Shown: positions 35,496 to 47,584 of the stretch, in pieces
Layout: each line of letters opens with the position of its first letter
How positions within the stretch are numbered: position 1 is the stretch's first letter
Assembly: GCA_963082975.1 (NCBI GenBank)
Contig: OY720345.1
Location: forward strand, 11,186,491 to 11,250,490
Reading direction: 5' to 3'
Length of the DNA stretch: 64,000 nt
From: Labia minor
Lineage: Eukaryota > Arthropoda > Insecta > Dermaptera > Spongiphoridae
Program-made: the position numbers and the translations under genes
Notes under the pieces: model-generated
What the model saw: the letters and a program-made list of their open reading frames with translations, nothing else
What the model was told of the DNA's origin: nothing
Databases searched by the model: none

Positions 35496-37899
35496 AAAAA
35501 TGAAAGATATACTACAATAATTTATTTAAATTTATTGAAATAAATAAATTAAATTATTATTAGACGAGTTGTTATATTATTTTGTTTCTGTTTTCTTTTT
35601 AAAATATTAAATATAGAGAACAATAGAAAAAGTATAAAAATTTCAATTAAAACTAAAATTCTTACTTTCATATTCCTATTTTTTCACTTTTTTTATAATA
35701 TTTTAAATTAATTCAATTTTTATATTTAAAATTATTATTTTTAAGCCTCTAAAATAATTACAAATGATGATTTTTTTTAAAGATATTCCCATAATAATAT
35801 TTGTTGATTATTCTATTTTGAGATCTCTTTAGGTTTTAAGAATTGAGGGTTCGATTTTTGATATTTTTATAATTCTATTTGTATATGTGTCTCTGAATCT
35901 ACATAATTTATTCAAGAGAGATTTAATTTTAATATGTAGATTATCAATCTGTAAAGAATGGTTTTTGCAAGTGATGAAGATTACTTTTTTTTAACAAATA
36001 TCAAAACACTGATAACATGGAAACAATTTTTCTAATAATATCTTCTTTGTCCATCTTTTCTTTTTTTCTTTTATTATATTTTTATTTTAATTGATGATTT
36101 CACTATTTTTATTCGTCCAGGGCCTAATACAATTAAAGCAGAACATTAATAATTTTATAATTATTATTATCTATTTTTTTTATATTTCAAAATGATACGA
36201 CCTCAAAATTCATTTCGAATTAAAAAATTGAAAAATATTACTAATATACTATATGCCTTTCAGCTATTTTTTTTTACCAAAACCAATGAAATGAGTTTAT
36301 TAAATATAATTAATATTTAATAAAAAATATATCAATTAAAAAAAAGAAACAATAATACAATAAATCAATCTAAATTTTTATCAAAAAAAAAAAAAAAAAA
36401 AAAAATGAAATTCATAACCTACTAACTCAAAATTATATATAATTATTATATTCCTTTTAGAGCTGTACTATTAATTTCTTTTGTAGAATCTATTTGCATA
36501 TTCATATTGGATTTCTATAATATTATTTATTATGAAACCTAATGTGTATACCTTTACTAATTAATACCTAAATATTAAAAATAAAATAAATAAAAAGGTG
36601 TTAAAAATAAAAACAATATTCAAAATGTCATAATAAATAAAATTATATATTTGTTTTTATTTTAATATATATATATAAATATTCATTATTATATATATTA
36701 TTATTATAATAAAAAATAATAATCATTGAAATAACATAAATGCATTTATAATTTATTTTTTTTTGTTTTATTTGTACAATATTTACAAATCATTTGATTA
36801 TTTATTATATCTGTGATGAATATATTAAATCCATGAGAAAGAGAGAGAAAGAGATAGATGGATAGTCAGAGAGAGAGAGAGAGAAAGAGAAAGAGTATGA
36901 AACAAGAACAAATGAAGAAGAAGAAAGTATTATATAATTAACTCTTTTTTTTTCTTTATTTTTATGAGTTGATATGTACTAAAAAGAGAAAAATCTTCTT
37001 TTTTCTTCATTTATAAAGGTAAGAGAATTATTTTAATATTAATATAAAACAATACTGTTCAGGTTTTACAAAATCAAAAAAAAAAAAATTAACAATAAAT
37101 GTTAAAATTCCACAATTGTTTATTTAGATCATTTTTGTTTATTTATATATTATATATAAAAATCATATTAAAAAATATGTAGGTAGTAGTACTACTTCAT
37201 CTACTAAATTGGCTAGTAATATCATTAACGACAACTTTATATAAATTTTCATGGGGGAGAGTTATTTTTTTATTTTTTTTATTAAATTTTAAATACATAG
37301 CACTAAGTCTTTTTTCATTTATTTTTCCTTAGAAAATTCAATTATATGTACTATTTTTTTATGTATAAGTTTTAGCTATAAGTTTTTTTTTTAAATTTTT
37401 GTTGTTACTAATAATAAAGAAAGAAAGCTGCTTCACTATCATCATTTATTTATTTATTTATTTTTTTTACTTATTTATTTTTTATTTTATTAAAGTCACT
37501 TGTATTTCGGTTCAGGTGTATGTATAAATGTGTATGTGTTTGTGTTTGTGTGTGTGTGTTATGTATTTATATGTATTTAAATTTTTATCTTTATCACTTT
37601 TTGGTCCAAAGTCGTTAACAGGAAGATTTTTTTCACAGTTAACAAAAGAAACCAAAAAAAAAAAAAAAAAAAAATAATAAATAAATTTACTAATTAAATT
37701 ATTGCACTAGATATTTTTCCATAATTTTAATATAATTATTTATTTTTTTAATACTTTTATATTGTATTTCAATTTGTTTGAATATTTTTCATTTTTTTTT
37801 TATTTTTTATTTTTTTTTTTTGCTTGTTTAAAATAAAAATAATTAATAACTAGCATTTATATACGTATATACATATAAAATAACCAGAGAAATAATAAT
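35496..37899. other. very A/T-rich stretch downstream of unc-4
   Basis: Homopolymer and GA/GT tracts (36.84-36.90 kb, 37.54-37.56 kb). May include distal 3' untranslated sequence of unc-4, but no signal distinguishes it. Confidence 0.45.
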
Positions 37900-38194
37900 T
37901 TTTAATTAATTGATAAAATAAATATATAATAATATTATATACTCTTACTTTGTTTTATAATTTAAAATTTTTAAAAGTAATTTATTTTTTATTTTTTATT
38001 TATTTTTTTAAAATATTTTTGTAATTATTATGATATTTGACAGAGTGGAAAACAAAGAAATTATTTATTTCTCTGGTATTTTTTCTTTTAAATGAAAAAA
38101 AGAATAATAAATAAATGTTCATATTGATTTGAAAAAGGGAGGGTGGGAGGGGATGTGAGGCGATAAGAAGGGTGGGGGATGTAGGGCTTAGGTA
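37900..38194 (-). other. unc-4: probable unc-4 3' untranslated region
   Basis: The sequence directly downstream of the unc-4 stop codon starts with a run that is C-rich on the coding strand, then becomes AT-rich. A minus-strand AATAAA hexamer lies at 38064-38069, about 125 bases past the stop, and many more follow toward 37.4 kb. In such AT-rich DNA the hexamers are not discriminating, so the true cleavage site cannot be placed. Confidence 0.4.
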
Positions 38195-38719
38195 TTAGCT
38201 TTGTGTAGTTGTTGGTATTTTTACACCCAATAAAGCTTCAATACTAAATGGATTGGGTGCCCTTCTTTTATTTTCTTCTGTGGTGGTGTCTGTCACTTCA
38301 ATTGGTGATGAATTTGGCATAATACAAGATGTGGGTGGTAATGATCTTGTATCATCATCCGTGTCTGTTGTATCACCAACAACATCAATTTCAATTTCTT
38401 CCCTTCTTGAATTACCATCGGTTGTGGTAAGAAGACTAAATGTTGTTGTTCGTTTGCCGGATTGTTGTTGCGCGTGCCATTCACGACGTAACGTTTCGAG
38501 ATCGACACAAATGCCTTTTGCCTGAAGTTTTCGTTGTTGGCGTTCAAGTGCTTTTGTCAATTTCTTCTCTCGTCGCTCCCGTTCCTTTCTGGCGAGCTCC
38601 TCCTGTGGGATTGGCTCCCCACTGCATGTCTGGGGATGAGCGTTATGCGCGGGCCGACCAGGGCCCTTTTTTGTATGCTCCTTTTTACGCCATTTAGCCC
38701 TACGATTCTGGAACCAAAC
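38195..38719 (-). CDS. unc-4: unc-4 homeobox gene, terminal coding exon (homeodomain helix 3 to stop)
   Basis: This exon encodes the last 174 residues of an UNC-4/Uncx-class paired-like homeodomain transcription factor, a nuclear DNA-binding regulator of neuronal identity in the animals where it has been studied. It opens after a TTGTTGCAG acceptor with VWFQNRRAKWRKKE, the second half of recognition helix 3 (Gln50, Asn51). Next comes the UNC-4 signature KKGPGRPAHNAHPQTCSGEP, then a charged, probably helical stretch (ARKERERREKK) leading into KGICVDLETL, which resembles arthropod UNC-4. An acidic IEIDVVGDTTDTDDD segment follows. Near the C terminus NPFSIEALL looks like an engrailed-homology-1 motif, the kind that recruits Groucho/TLE co-repressors. 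The exon ends at a TGA/TAA-type stop after PTTTQS. Upstream in-frame MLLLLLQ is intron sequence, not protein. Plus-strand open frames over the exon are shadows. Family call is firm; the repressor role is from family knowledge. Confidence 0.96.
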   Translation of the reverse strand, partial: VWFQNRRAKWRKKEHTKKGPGRPAHNAHPQTCSGEPIPQEELARKERERREKKLTKALERQQRKLQAKGICVDLETLRREWHAQQQSGKRTTTFSLLTTTDGNSRREEIEIDVVGDTTDTDDDTRSLPPTSCIMPNSSPIEVTDTTTEENKRRAPNPFSIEALLGVKIPTTTQS

Positions 38720-38989
38720 CTGCAACAATAATAACAACAAATATTTAAATTATTTATTTAATTTTTGGTTTTCATTGATTTTTAGGTAACATTTATGATT
38801 ATTTTTATTATTTTGATTTTCATTTCCTATTTAGTTGCACAATATCACAGGTCTTAAAACTGATAAGAGAATAAATACTAATTTTATATTGTTGTTTTTT
38901 TTATATGCTGACGATTTGATATTATTCGGCGACTCTCGGAATTAATAGAATGTAGGATTTATTATTTTAATGTGAATGAAAATTTTTTT

Positions 38990-39480
38990 ACCGACTGATT
39001 ATAGGAAGGGAAGGTATTATTTTGACACAAAATTTCACACATAGCTCCACGAATCATGCATTTTGTTAACAGAAAAAATGTAGTTTTAGCATGATGTCTG
39101 TCCATCTGTCCGTCCATTTTGTGTCCGTATAGACGTGTATATTTCGAACATCTCAAAGGATTTTGTTAAAATGTGGTATATTTACTTAATGCATCAGTAG
39201 CATGAATTCATCAATTTTTGGTGTATATCCGGAAACCGAAAGAAGAAGTTTAGAAAGTATTAATTTTATATTCATTGTCGGAAATTTTTCACTTAAAATA
39301 TATTTGTAATTAATAATTATTTAATTAAACTAAAAATAATAACTAAGATAATATAATTTATTCATTTTAATTCAAGTTTTAAAAATATTGTTGTTTTTTT
39401 TGATACTTTTTATATAATATATAATGTTGTTTGGATATTAATTTATTTTAAATTGTCGGACGGTTCTTTGGCTGGTTTAT
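38990..39480 (+). mobile_element. HINE-2 copy A (GTCY-type, degraded)
   Basis: Starts ACCGACTGATTATAGG, carries a GTCTGTCC/GTCCGTCC tract near 39.09-39.13 kb, then the core (GGTATATTTACTTAATGCAT, CCGGAAACCG) and ends at GTCGGACGGTT. The terminal stem-loop is no longer recognisable. It sits just inside the unc-4 intron, about 270 bases from the terminal exon. Confidence 0.75.
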
Positions 39481-39851
39481 TCCTTAAAGTCGAATAAAAA
39501 AAATGATTTTATTTTATATTTATTATTTTTCTGATATTTCAATTTATGTTAATCATAAATTTAAACATTTTCAACTCAAAGGGGTTTGGCCTGTGATTGG
39601 GATACAGTCATAAATCAAAATGCATTTCTTGCACTAAAACATTAAAAGTCATTGGGGATCTTATTAAATATAATGTCAGTTTGAACTTTAATATTACATA
39701 TTAATATTTAAATAGACTGAAGTGTTCTCAAACAATTTTCTTCAAACTACATTTATGTAGATGGCCTGTTTGATTGCACATGTAATGAATGATTTGGAAT
39801 TGGGAATTACAAATATAAATGTATTTATTAAAGCTTTTGTGGGTATTTTGA

Positions 39852-40022
39852 TAATTATTAAGGGAATAAGATTCAAGCGGACTGAATTGAATTGGAGCAA
39901 GCGTACGGTTACTTGAAAACGACTGTAGAATAAGCAGTCGAAACGTTGTACAGTTATTTTAATTTAATAAATAATTTTATACAAACAATGTGGTCTTTTA
40001 ATAAAAATTCCCTTAATAATTA
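39852..40022. repeat. mini-element with perfect 16-bp inverted ends
   Basis: TAATTATTAAGGGAAT (39852-39867) and its complement ATTCCCTTAATAATTA (40007-40022) enclose 139 bases. A stem-loop CGACTG-TAGAATAAG-CAGTCG precedes AAACGTTG. The GTCGAAACGTTG segment resembles 3'-end sequences of some retroelements from memory. Unclassified. Confidence 0.5.
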
Positions 40023-41647
40023 CAAATATAAAATTTGTCATCTTGAAGAATTTTGTTAATGTTCCATCTCCAAAATAGTAATATTTATACAGAAAAAGAA
40101 AATATTTTTTTTTTCTTTTCTCTATCTCTAACGTCTTGCTTGAACGGAAAAATACATAATGATAAAAATTCTAATATTATAATTCAGATTAAATATATCT
40201 ATTTATTTACCATATATTTAATTAAAAAGTTTATAAATAAATTTAATTGAGTTTGATTGATTTTTTTCTCTCTTTTTTTCATTAAATAAAAAATTAATAA
40301 TATCTAAATGAGTGTGAAAATGGAATTAAAATGTAAAAATATCATATATCATTTATATTTAAATTTTATTTTTTTTTTTTTTATATAAGAAAATAAATTT
40401 TCAAACCAATTTATACTTAATTAAAATACAAATAAAAATAGATAAATAAATAAAGGATGTCCAACTAAATTATATCAGTTCAGAACTAATTATAAGTATT
40501 AATAAATCGTTTTTTTTAATCATTCTTCTTGTAGAATCGTAGAATTTTAATTTATTATTATTAATAAATGCTTACAAATAAATTTATACAAATGACAAAT
40601 GTAATATATTTCTTTTAATTATAGTCCCTCTTAAAAAGAATAATAATAATAATAATAATAAAAAAAAATACCTTCAGGAATATTTATTAACGTTATCATC
40701 TCAGAGATATATATATACATATGTACCTAATAAAAAACAACTTGGTATGTGTCTACTTATATCTTTTATTATTAATTTTCTACTATAACTGTAAATTGTA
40801 TAATGGGGGGGGGAGGGAAAAACGGAAGGAGTAGAGGACTATATTTAATACAACAAAGAGAGAGAGAGAGAGAGAGACAGAAATGTTGATGATAGAAGGG
40901 CTTTATGTATACATTATAAAGGTTTATCACAAAACGTCACTAGGGCTTTATCTCTCTGTTTAATTTTTATTACCATTATTATTCACTAAAGTTGTGGTGT
41001 AAATCTTAACGGGAAGGGGTGACTTATAAATTCCAATTATTATTATAGCCTAGAATCTCGTAGACATTGACCGCACGCCATTTTGATAGAGTATACCATA
41101 GACTCTAATAATGACATCAAAACCTACCAACAAGTATACATAATCTTCCTATCAGTTAAACAGTTATCTAAGGGCATTATTCAAACACGCAAACTGTGTA
41201 CTTTACTATTATACTTCTCATATTGGTTGAGATCCTGTGTGTATCAAACGTTAAAAGTTAAATTTAAATTTAAATTAATTAAAATTACTATATTTTTTTT
41301 CATTATTAAATAAATTAATAAAAAAAACTTTTTAATATACATGTTTTTTAATAAAAAACAAATGCCCTAAAAGATAAAATGAAAATATTAATTAAACCTT
41401 GAATATTATCCTTTACATATGCACAACAAAAAAGTGTGCGCTCATATGAACATAAATAAAAGGTAAAGTATTTAATTTTGGTCACTAATCTAACTATATT
41501 GACTACTATTTAAATCTGTTATTCTCGAACATATTATATCTTTCCAAAGTTTGTAGGCCTTTTCTAGATGAAATTGATTATGCAACGGGCTTATTAAGCC
41601 AAAGGCATACTTCTGTGTACTATGCGACACTGAATTCTTTTTGAAAA

Positions 41648-41842
41648 TGTATAGAAAATATAAAAAATTGTAAATATAAATATAAATATATCATTGTATT
41701 AATATCAATCATTTAAATTCATAAATTTTAAAAATCCGTATTATTAAAAAATTCAAAATATTTCTTTTAGATTATTGAAGTGTCATCGTTTTTCAATATT
41801 TGAGCGTATACGCTCAACTATAGAAGTGGGTTAAAATCTAAT
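41648..41842 (-). repeat. dispersed repeat with conserved hairpin, copy 3 (partial)
   Basis: The minus strand reads AACCCACTTCTATAG, the perfect palindrome TTGAGCGTATACGCTCAA, then GATGACACTTCAATAAT and GAAATATTTTGAATTTTTTA. It matches copy 1 but the start motif is absent. Confidence 0.55.
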
Positions 41843-42132
41843 TATAAATCTTTAACATTACAGACAGACAGAAAAGTTAAGTTAATAAAAAACGTATAAA
41901 AAGAAAAACCACTGACTATGAAATTTTGGTATTTCAAAGGTCAAACTTAAATGTATTATATTATGTGGAGGTGAACACTTTAGGATTGCCATTACTATTT
42001 ATTATGCAAAATCTGATCTGGACAGTAATACCAACAAAATTATCATCTACACAAATAGAAAAGATTTTCAATTTCTAAGTATTTTTATTGGACAAGAGTC
42101 CGGGTAAGACGAAATTGAGATTAAGGGATGAA

Positions 42133-42285
42133 GGTAGGACAACCAAGCGTTCCTTTTTTAGGTACTCTGTCCCGGTGTCCCGAAAAAGTCTTCGGGACAG
42201 CCTATTGTCCTATTTTTTAAATATTTAGAACATTTCGTAATTTTTTTCAAAATTTTCAATTTGGTTCTAAAAAAAAGATAGATTA
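42133..42285. mobile_element. degraded relative of the 45.5-kb MITE
   Basis: GGACAACCAAGCGTTCC, CTGTCCCGGTGTCCCGAAAA and CTTCGGGACAGCCTATTGTC match the left half of the 45.5-kb element. The right end is missing. Fragments with the same GGGACA motif also occur near 18.22 kb and 24.99 kb but are too short to call separately. Confidence 0.55.
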
Positions 42286-44313
42286 AGAGAAGTAAAAATT
42301 TAAAATGTACTAATAATAGTAAATTTTGATGAAAAATTAAATTTGATCCTGACAGTAGAAAAATAAAAATGTTTATGATTTAAAAAATAGAATTTATCAA
42401 TTTGTTTTATAATTTAAGGAAAAAAATATTTTAATGATTTCCGAATAAAATTCTAGAATATATCTAAGAAAGAATGTCTTTATGCATGCTCTAATAATCC
42501 ATCAGATTGAGATGAAATTTTGATACATAATAATAATAATAATAATTTCTTTTCATTTTTAATACATGAACAAAGTAAAAACTTGATTTATTTAATCAAA
42601 AAAAAAAAATAAAATAAAATAAAATAAAATAAAATGATCAAATACACTGAATCAAGTTCTATATATACATATGTTTCCAAAAAAATAAAAATAAAAAAAC
42701 CCTTCCCTTAGGGATACAAATCGTTTCCCATTGCTTTTTTCTTCTACCTCCTCCTCTTCCATCTATTTCAGAATTCGATTGAGTTTTGAGTACAAAAAAG
42801 GTGAACGTTAGCAGCTCGTTTCTTTTTTTTTCAAGGGTGAGGGGGTAAAGAGAGAGGGATGAAGGTTAAAGGGCATGCAAAATAGAGTGAAAGAGAGAGA
42901 GAGAGAAACAACTCAAGAGAGAAGAATTTGGATAAGTTCAATTGAGGAGAATCTCGTAAAATGATGGAGAAAGAAAAAGAGAGGAGATGTGTGATTGTGT
43001 CTTTTGGGGTAGGGTGTGGTGAGGTTTGATCTTTTGATGTCATGTTCTTTTTTTTTTTTTGGGTTGTTTGGCTCTTTGTGGGTATAGTTTTTCCCCAAGG
43101 GGTGGTCGTCGAGTCAGCACGAATTGGCCCTATTAAGTTAAAAGAGGAGGGTTGTGGGGTGTAGAAGTCTAATAAACTCAACGAAACATTCAGCCAATGT
43201 TCATTTTATTTATCAAGATACAATATATATTTTATATCTGCCCTTGTAAGCCATTCTATCATCTATTAATAACATTTAAAAGAGAATAATTTGTAAATTT
43301 ATGACCAATCCAGTTATCTCCCTAGATATATCTATCTATCTCTCTCTCTCTATATATATATATATAGATCTAGATATATATCATTTTTATCATTGATAGA
43401 GATTGAAAATCTAATATTTTTATCAATCAATCTAATCTAATGTCAGTTTATATTCAAAAATAAATAAAATAAAAATAAAATTTAATTTAATAAAAACACC
43501 CGCATAGATTTTTTAAGATTGAACGAATTATATAGCAATTAATTGTGTTCAACATCTCACTAATTAACTAGTTTTTAATTGGACCAGTTTAAGCCATTTT
43601 ATACATTTATAAATTGATAATCGACTACATTAAATATTATAATTTTTACGGATTGTGTAAGGTTAAATCGCTTGTCTTCAAATTCAGTAGTTAATCATTA
43701 TTCCATTGAGTTAAACTCTTAAATATAATAATTAATTTATTTATAATTTATGAAATTTATTAAAAAAAAAAAAAAAAATTAATTACTGAAATACTCTTTT
43801 TACATATATTAAGTAATTTTTAGCACATTATTTATTATAAGATTATATTAAAATAAAATATTTTTATATAAGCACATTCAAAAATTATTAAATATTATTA
43901 TAAATTATGTGACAGGGAAATTATTATTTCATTGAATGTATTATTAGATAAATTCATTCTGAATTTGAAATTAAAAAAAAAAACAAAAAACAAGATAGTA
44001 TAAGGTGGATGAAATAAATGTATTTTAATGAAGCACACATGTAAACACATCATTTAATATTTAAATAGAATAATTCATTTTAAAAACCAGTTTTTTTTTT
44101 ATATATATTTATATATAATTATTATTATTATAAATAAGAAAGACAGGTGCATCAAAAATAATTGGTTTAAAATCAATTCCGGTTTATCATTAAATGATTA
44201 TTTCACTTTTAATTAAGGTTTTTTTATAATTGATTTTGTTTTTGTTTTTTTGTTTTTTGTTTTCATAATTATTTTACTTTAATATAATATATATCCACAT
44301 ACTAGCATATATA

Positions 44314-44842
44314 CGAGGTATAAAAACATAAAAAGAGAATGTTAATTGTAAGTACTTTTATTAACCTTCAAAATACTCTTCATTAGCCACAACACACTTC
44401 TGACAACGTTCATTTAACGCTTGAAAACTGTTGGAGAAGTCTTGATGTGGAATCGTTCTCAGAATAGCCATCACAACGTTCAGGTCGGCAATCCACGAGC
44501 AAGACACCAGAAAACACTGAACGTGTACGAGAGATGCTAACCAAAGATCGGCGATTGACTCTGCGACTAAAAGTCGAAGAATTGGATATTATCAAAGACA
44601 CAGTAAGTAGTGTTTTGTGGTGTCCTGCTTGTGGATTGCCGGCCTGAATGTTGTGACGGCTACTCTGAGAACGATTCCACATCAAGACTTCTCCAACAGT
44701 TTTCAAGCGTCATACGAACGTTGTCAGAAGTGTGTTGCGGCTAGTGAAGAATATTTTGAAGATTAATAAAAGTATTTACAATTAACATTCTCTTTTTAAT
44801 GTTTTTATCATACAATTCACCGAAATTTTTAGACACACGTCG
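44314..44842. mobile_element. fold-back mariner derivative with HTH fragment
   Basis: Inverted arms at about 44330-44490 and 44645-44800 sit at a TA site (44312-44313 and 44843-44844). The spacer encodes ERVREMLTKDRRLTLRLKVE followed by ELDIIKDTVSSVLW, the second helix-turn-helix of a mariner transposase. The left terminus has lost a block that is still present at the right terminus. It lies inside the unc-4 intron. Confidence 0.78.
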
Positions 44843-45059
44843 TATTTCAATATTTTTGTTTTTTTAAAATAAATAGTCAATAAAATAAAAATTATTTAAA
44901 TTTAATTATTTGATATTAAACATATTATATTTTGTTTTTTGTTTTTTTTTTTGATAATTGATAAGAAGATAATATGAATTAAAATTTTTTATTGAATTAT
45001 TTATTTAGGGAATGGAAGAGAGATTCATTGACAGACAAATAATATTAATGTAATAACGA

Positions 45060-45300
45060 TACAACATCAGGATTAGTTTCTGATCGTTGATTTATCCCAA
45101 AGGATTTACACAATCTAGACTTCTTGATGGTTCCCTTGGGGAAGAGGGCAGGGATGGCAAGAGAGTGCGGATTCATCGGGCATCGAAAGGGCCATTAGAG
45201 TGTAAGGGCGTTAAGGCGGTCCAGGGCTGACAGATGGCGGGTCGTTAGAGAAAACACCCTCTTTCCCTCTCTTTCTATCCCCTTACTTGTAAGATTGGAT
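45060..45300. promoter_or_regulatory. low-AT island in the unc-4 intron, candidate enhancer
   Basis: GGTTCCCTTGGGGAAGAGGG, CGGGCATCGAAAGGGCCATT, GGGCGTTAAGGCGGTCCAGG and GACAGATGGCGGGTCG form about 200 bases of balanced composition with no long open frame and no repeat family. Intronic position in a developmental gene makes a cis-regulatory element plausible; this is inference. Confidence 0.35.
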
Positions 45301-45521
45301 TCACCAATTGGAGAGAAATTCACTTCTTATACAAGTTAACACTCACACGTCATCATTTGTTATCTATTCTTTCTTTTTGTTCTTTTTTTTTATTCAATAA
45401 AATTATAATTTTATCATTAATTGTTTTATAAATTTTATTTTATTTTTTTAAAATCAAATATATTAAATACTTTCTTTAATAATTATTATTAATTATTTAA
45501 TGTATTATAGGCTATATAATA

Positions 45522-45813
45522 TAAGGTGACCAAACGTCCCGTTTTTCCGGGATTGTCCCGTTTTTAGGTGTTCTGTCCCGGCGTCCTGAAAAATGTCTTC
45601 GGGACAGCCTATTGTCCCGTTTTTTAAACATTTAGGACATTTCGTACTTTATATCAAAACTTTTTCAATTTGGATCTAAAAAAAAAGGTAAAACGTTTTC
45701 TGGTCTAAGTTCTTAAACATTTCCGATTTTTTTCTAAATTTTTTCTCAATTTGGTTCTAAAAAATAAAAGTAAAAATGTCCCGGTTTGGTGTTTTCAAAA
45801 TATGGTCACCCTA
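45522..45813. mobile_element. GGTGACCA-ended MITE with internal GGGACA repeats
   Basis: TAAGGTGACCAAACGTCCCG at the left and ATGGTCACCCTA at the right are inverted. Inside, CGTCCCGTTTTTCCGGG, CTTCGGGACAGCCTATTGTC and ATGTCCCGGTTTGGTG recur. GCTATATA is present on both sides but not at exactly symmetrical positions. Superfamily unclear (hAT-like). Inside the unc-4 intron. Confidence 0.65.
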
Positions 45814-47414
45814 GCTATATAGCTTTTTATAAATAATTTAACAAATTTGAATGAATAAACAAACAAATATAAAAGAAGAAAATAATCTAAACATTACAAG
45901 TATATACTCGATTCTTTGTACAATTAAAAATTATTTATCTCTATTGAAAAAATTTATAAAATGGAAAATAACATAAAAATTGTGTTTATATTATACATAT
46001 TGTATATATCTATCTAAATATAAATTATAATAACTACTAAGACATTTAAAATATATTATATTTAATTAAAAAAATTATAATTTAAAAATATGCTACATTC
46101 AACTTATATACTTGTTTTATATTATATTTGTAACAAAGTATTTTTATTATCCAAAGATTAAAATTTTTGTGTCCAAATATTTAAACTTATTATATGTACT
46201 TATATATACTAAAAAACTAATTAATTCAAATATTTATCTATAGAATATCTTTTTTTATTTTTAATTTTAATAGATTTTTAAAAATTTATTTATAAAATTA
46301 GTCATATAATATTAAATTAAAAATCATTTTTTCTGGTCACATTTCCTTTTAAAGATCGTTAAAAGCTTAATTAAACGTTGAAAGAGAGAGAAAAAAAAAT
46401 TAATTATTTTCTGGTACCAAACGATTAAATTGAGAGTAAATTGCCTCCACGCTACGATGATGGCATTTTAATAATAATTACAATCCAGTGATGTTTTAAT
46501 TTTTTTTTTTTATTTTTTTGTTGGTTGGTTTTTAGTCAAACTTTATCTTTCAAAATACAATTAATATGTAAAAAAAAAAAATAATTTTCATTCATTTTAT
46601 TAAAATAATCGAACATTTGAATGTTATAAAAATATAATAATAAATAATATTCATAGTTAGAATTAATTAATTTTCATTAAGTCTATTATATGTTATTTCA
46701 ACAATAATAAATGTAGTAAATATATTAGGCTGTGATTTGAAGTATTAATTGATATTCTCTACAAATAGCATAAGCGTTTCCATTATAAAACTTAAAAAAT
46801 CATATCGTAACCAGCATGTGTAAATACCTGCAGGTGGTGTTTAAACCATACAGTACAGAAGTCTTTAAGGTTAAAAAAATTAATATAATGCACAACTTTA
46901 CAACTTGAACATCAATACACTACTGTTGACGATTATAGCTACAGTTATACCAACATATAACACACAAAAATCACCATAAATTTGTTTAGACTACAAACTA
47001 ACAGTTTTCTCTCTCTCTCTCTCTACTCAATAAAAATTCGAACACATGTTATAAGAATGATTTTTTTTTTATTTCTAAATGGCAACTTATATATTTTATT
47101 ACGTCAAACAATTTATTTTTTTCGAATCTCAATAATATAATCTCTTTAGAATAAACTGATGATTTTTTTAAATATATTAAATTAGATAATCTCTTTAAAT
47201 ATTGAATGATTGCTAATTTAAGCATATTCTCTATACTCTATTGTCTTTATCTTATACTTTTTTAGATAGCAATACTGCACAAATTGTATTTAAATATTAT
47301 TCATTCTGAATTAAATTTTGGTATAATTAATATAATATAATATAAATTTACACTAAAGGAATGTGATAATTGTAGTAATGGTTGTGAATATTTTCAATTA
47401 TTCCAGATACTAAC

Positions 47415-47584
47415 CGCAACTCTGGATTCTTTGAGGTCAAGTCGCATGGCCAGTGCTTCCCTCATAAAGACATCCGGATAGTGACTAGCAAGGAAAGCAC
47501 GTTCAAGCTCTTCCAATTGCCAGCTGTTAAAATTTGTCCGAGAGCGGCGTCTTTTTCCGCCGTCGGTGCCCTCCTCATCGAGAT
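47415..47584 (-). CDS. unc-4: unc-4 homeobox gene, internal exon (homeodomain residues 1-46)
   Basis: This 170-nt exon lies between a TTCTTTAACAG acceptor and a GTTAGT donor. It encodes [10 protein letters not shown], then homeodomain residues 1-46: the basic N-terminal arm RRRSRTNF, helix 1 with [10 protein letters not shown], and helix 2 with [16 protein letters not shown], ending at KESRVA. Spliced to the terminal exon it gives an unbroken 60-residue homeodomain, with the intron between residues 46 and 47, a position common in paired-like homeobox genes. Ala at residue 46 (RVAVWFQ) instead of the usual Gln agrees with my memory of arthropod UNC-4. The exon starts in phase 1, so one nucleotide of its first codon lies in an upstream exon that I did not find. 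Composition is clearly less AT-rich than the flanks. Confidence is high because frame, splice sites and protein all agree. Confidence 0.96.

Larger units (their letters stand above)
38720..47414 (-). other. unc-4: unc-4 intron inside the homeodomain
   Basis: An 8.7-kb intron separates homeodomain residues 46 and 47. Its donor reads GTTAGT and its acceptor TTGTTGCAG on the minus strand. It contains a HINE-2 copy, a hairpin mini-element, a hairpin repeat, two copies of a GGGACA-rich MITE, a fold-back mariner element, microsatellites and a less AT-rich island near 45.1 kb. No other protein-coding exon was recognised in it. Confidence 0.9.

Noticed and set aside
38253..38731. Plus-strand and alternative minus-strand open frames over the terminal unc-4 exon
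   Set aside because: They are shadows of the real minus-strand homeobox exon, which has clear domain content and splice sites.
42831..43181. 116-codon minus-strand frame
   Set aside because: Dominated by low-complexity Ser/Leu/Thr/Pro from GA-rich repeats; no recognisable protein.
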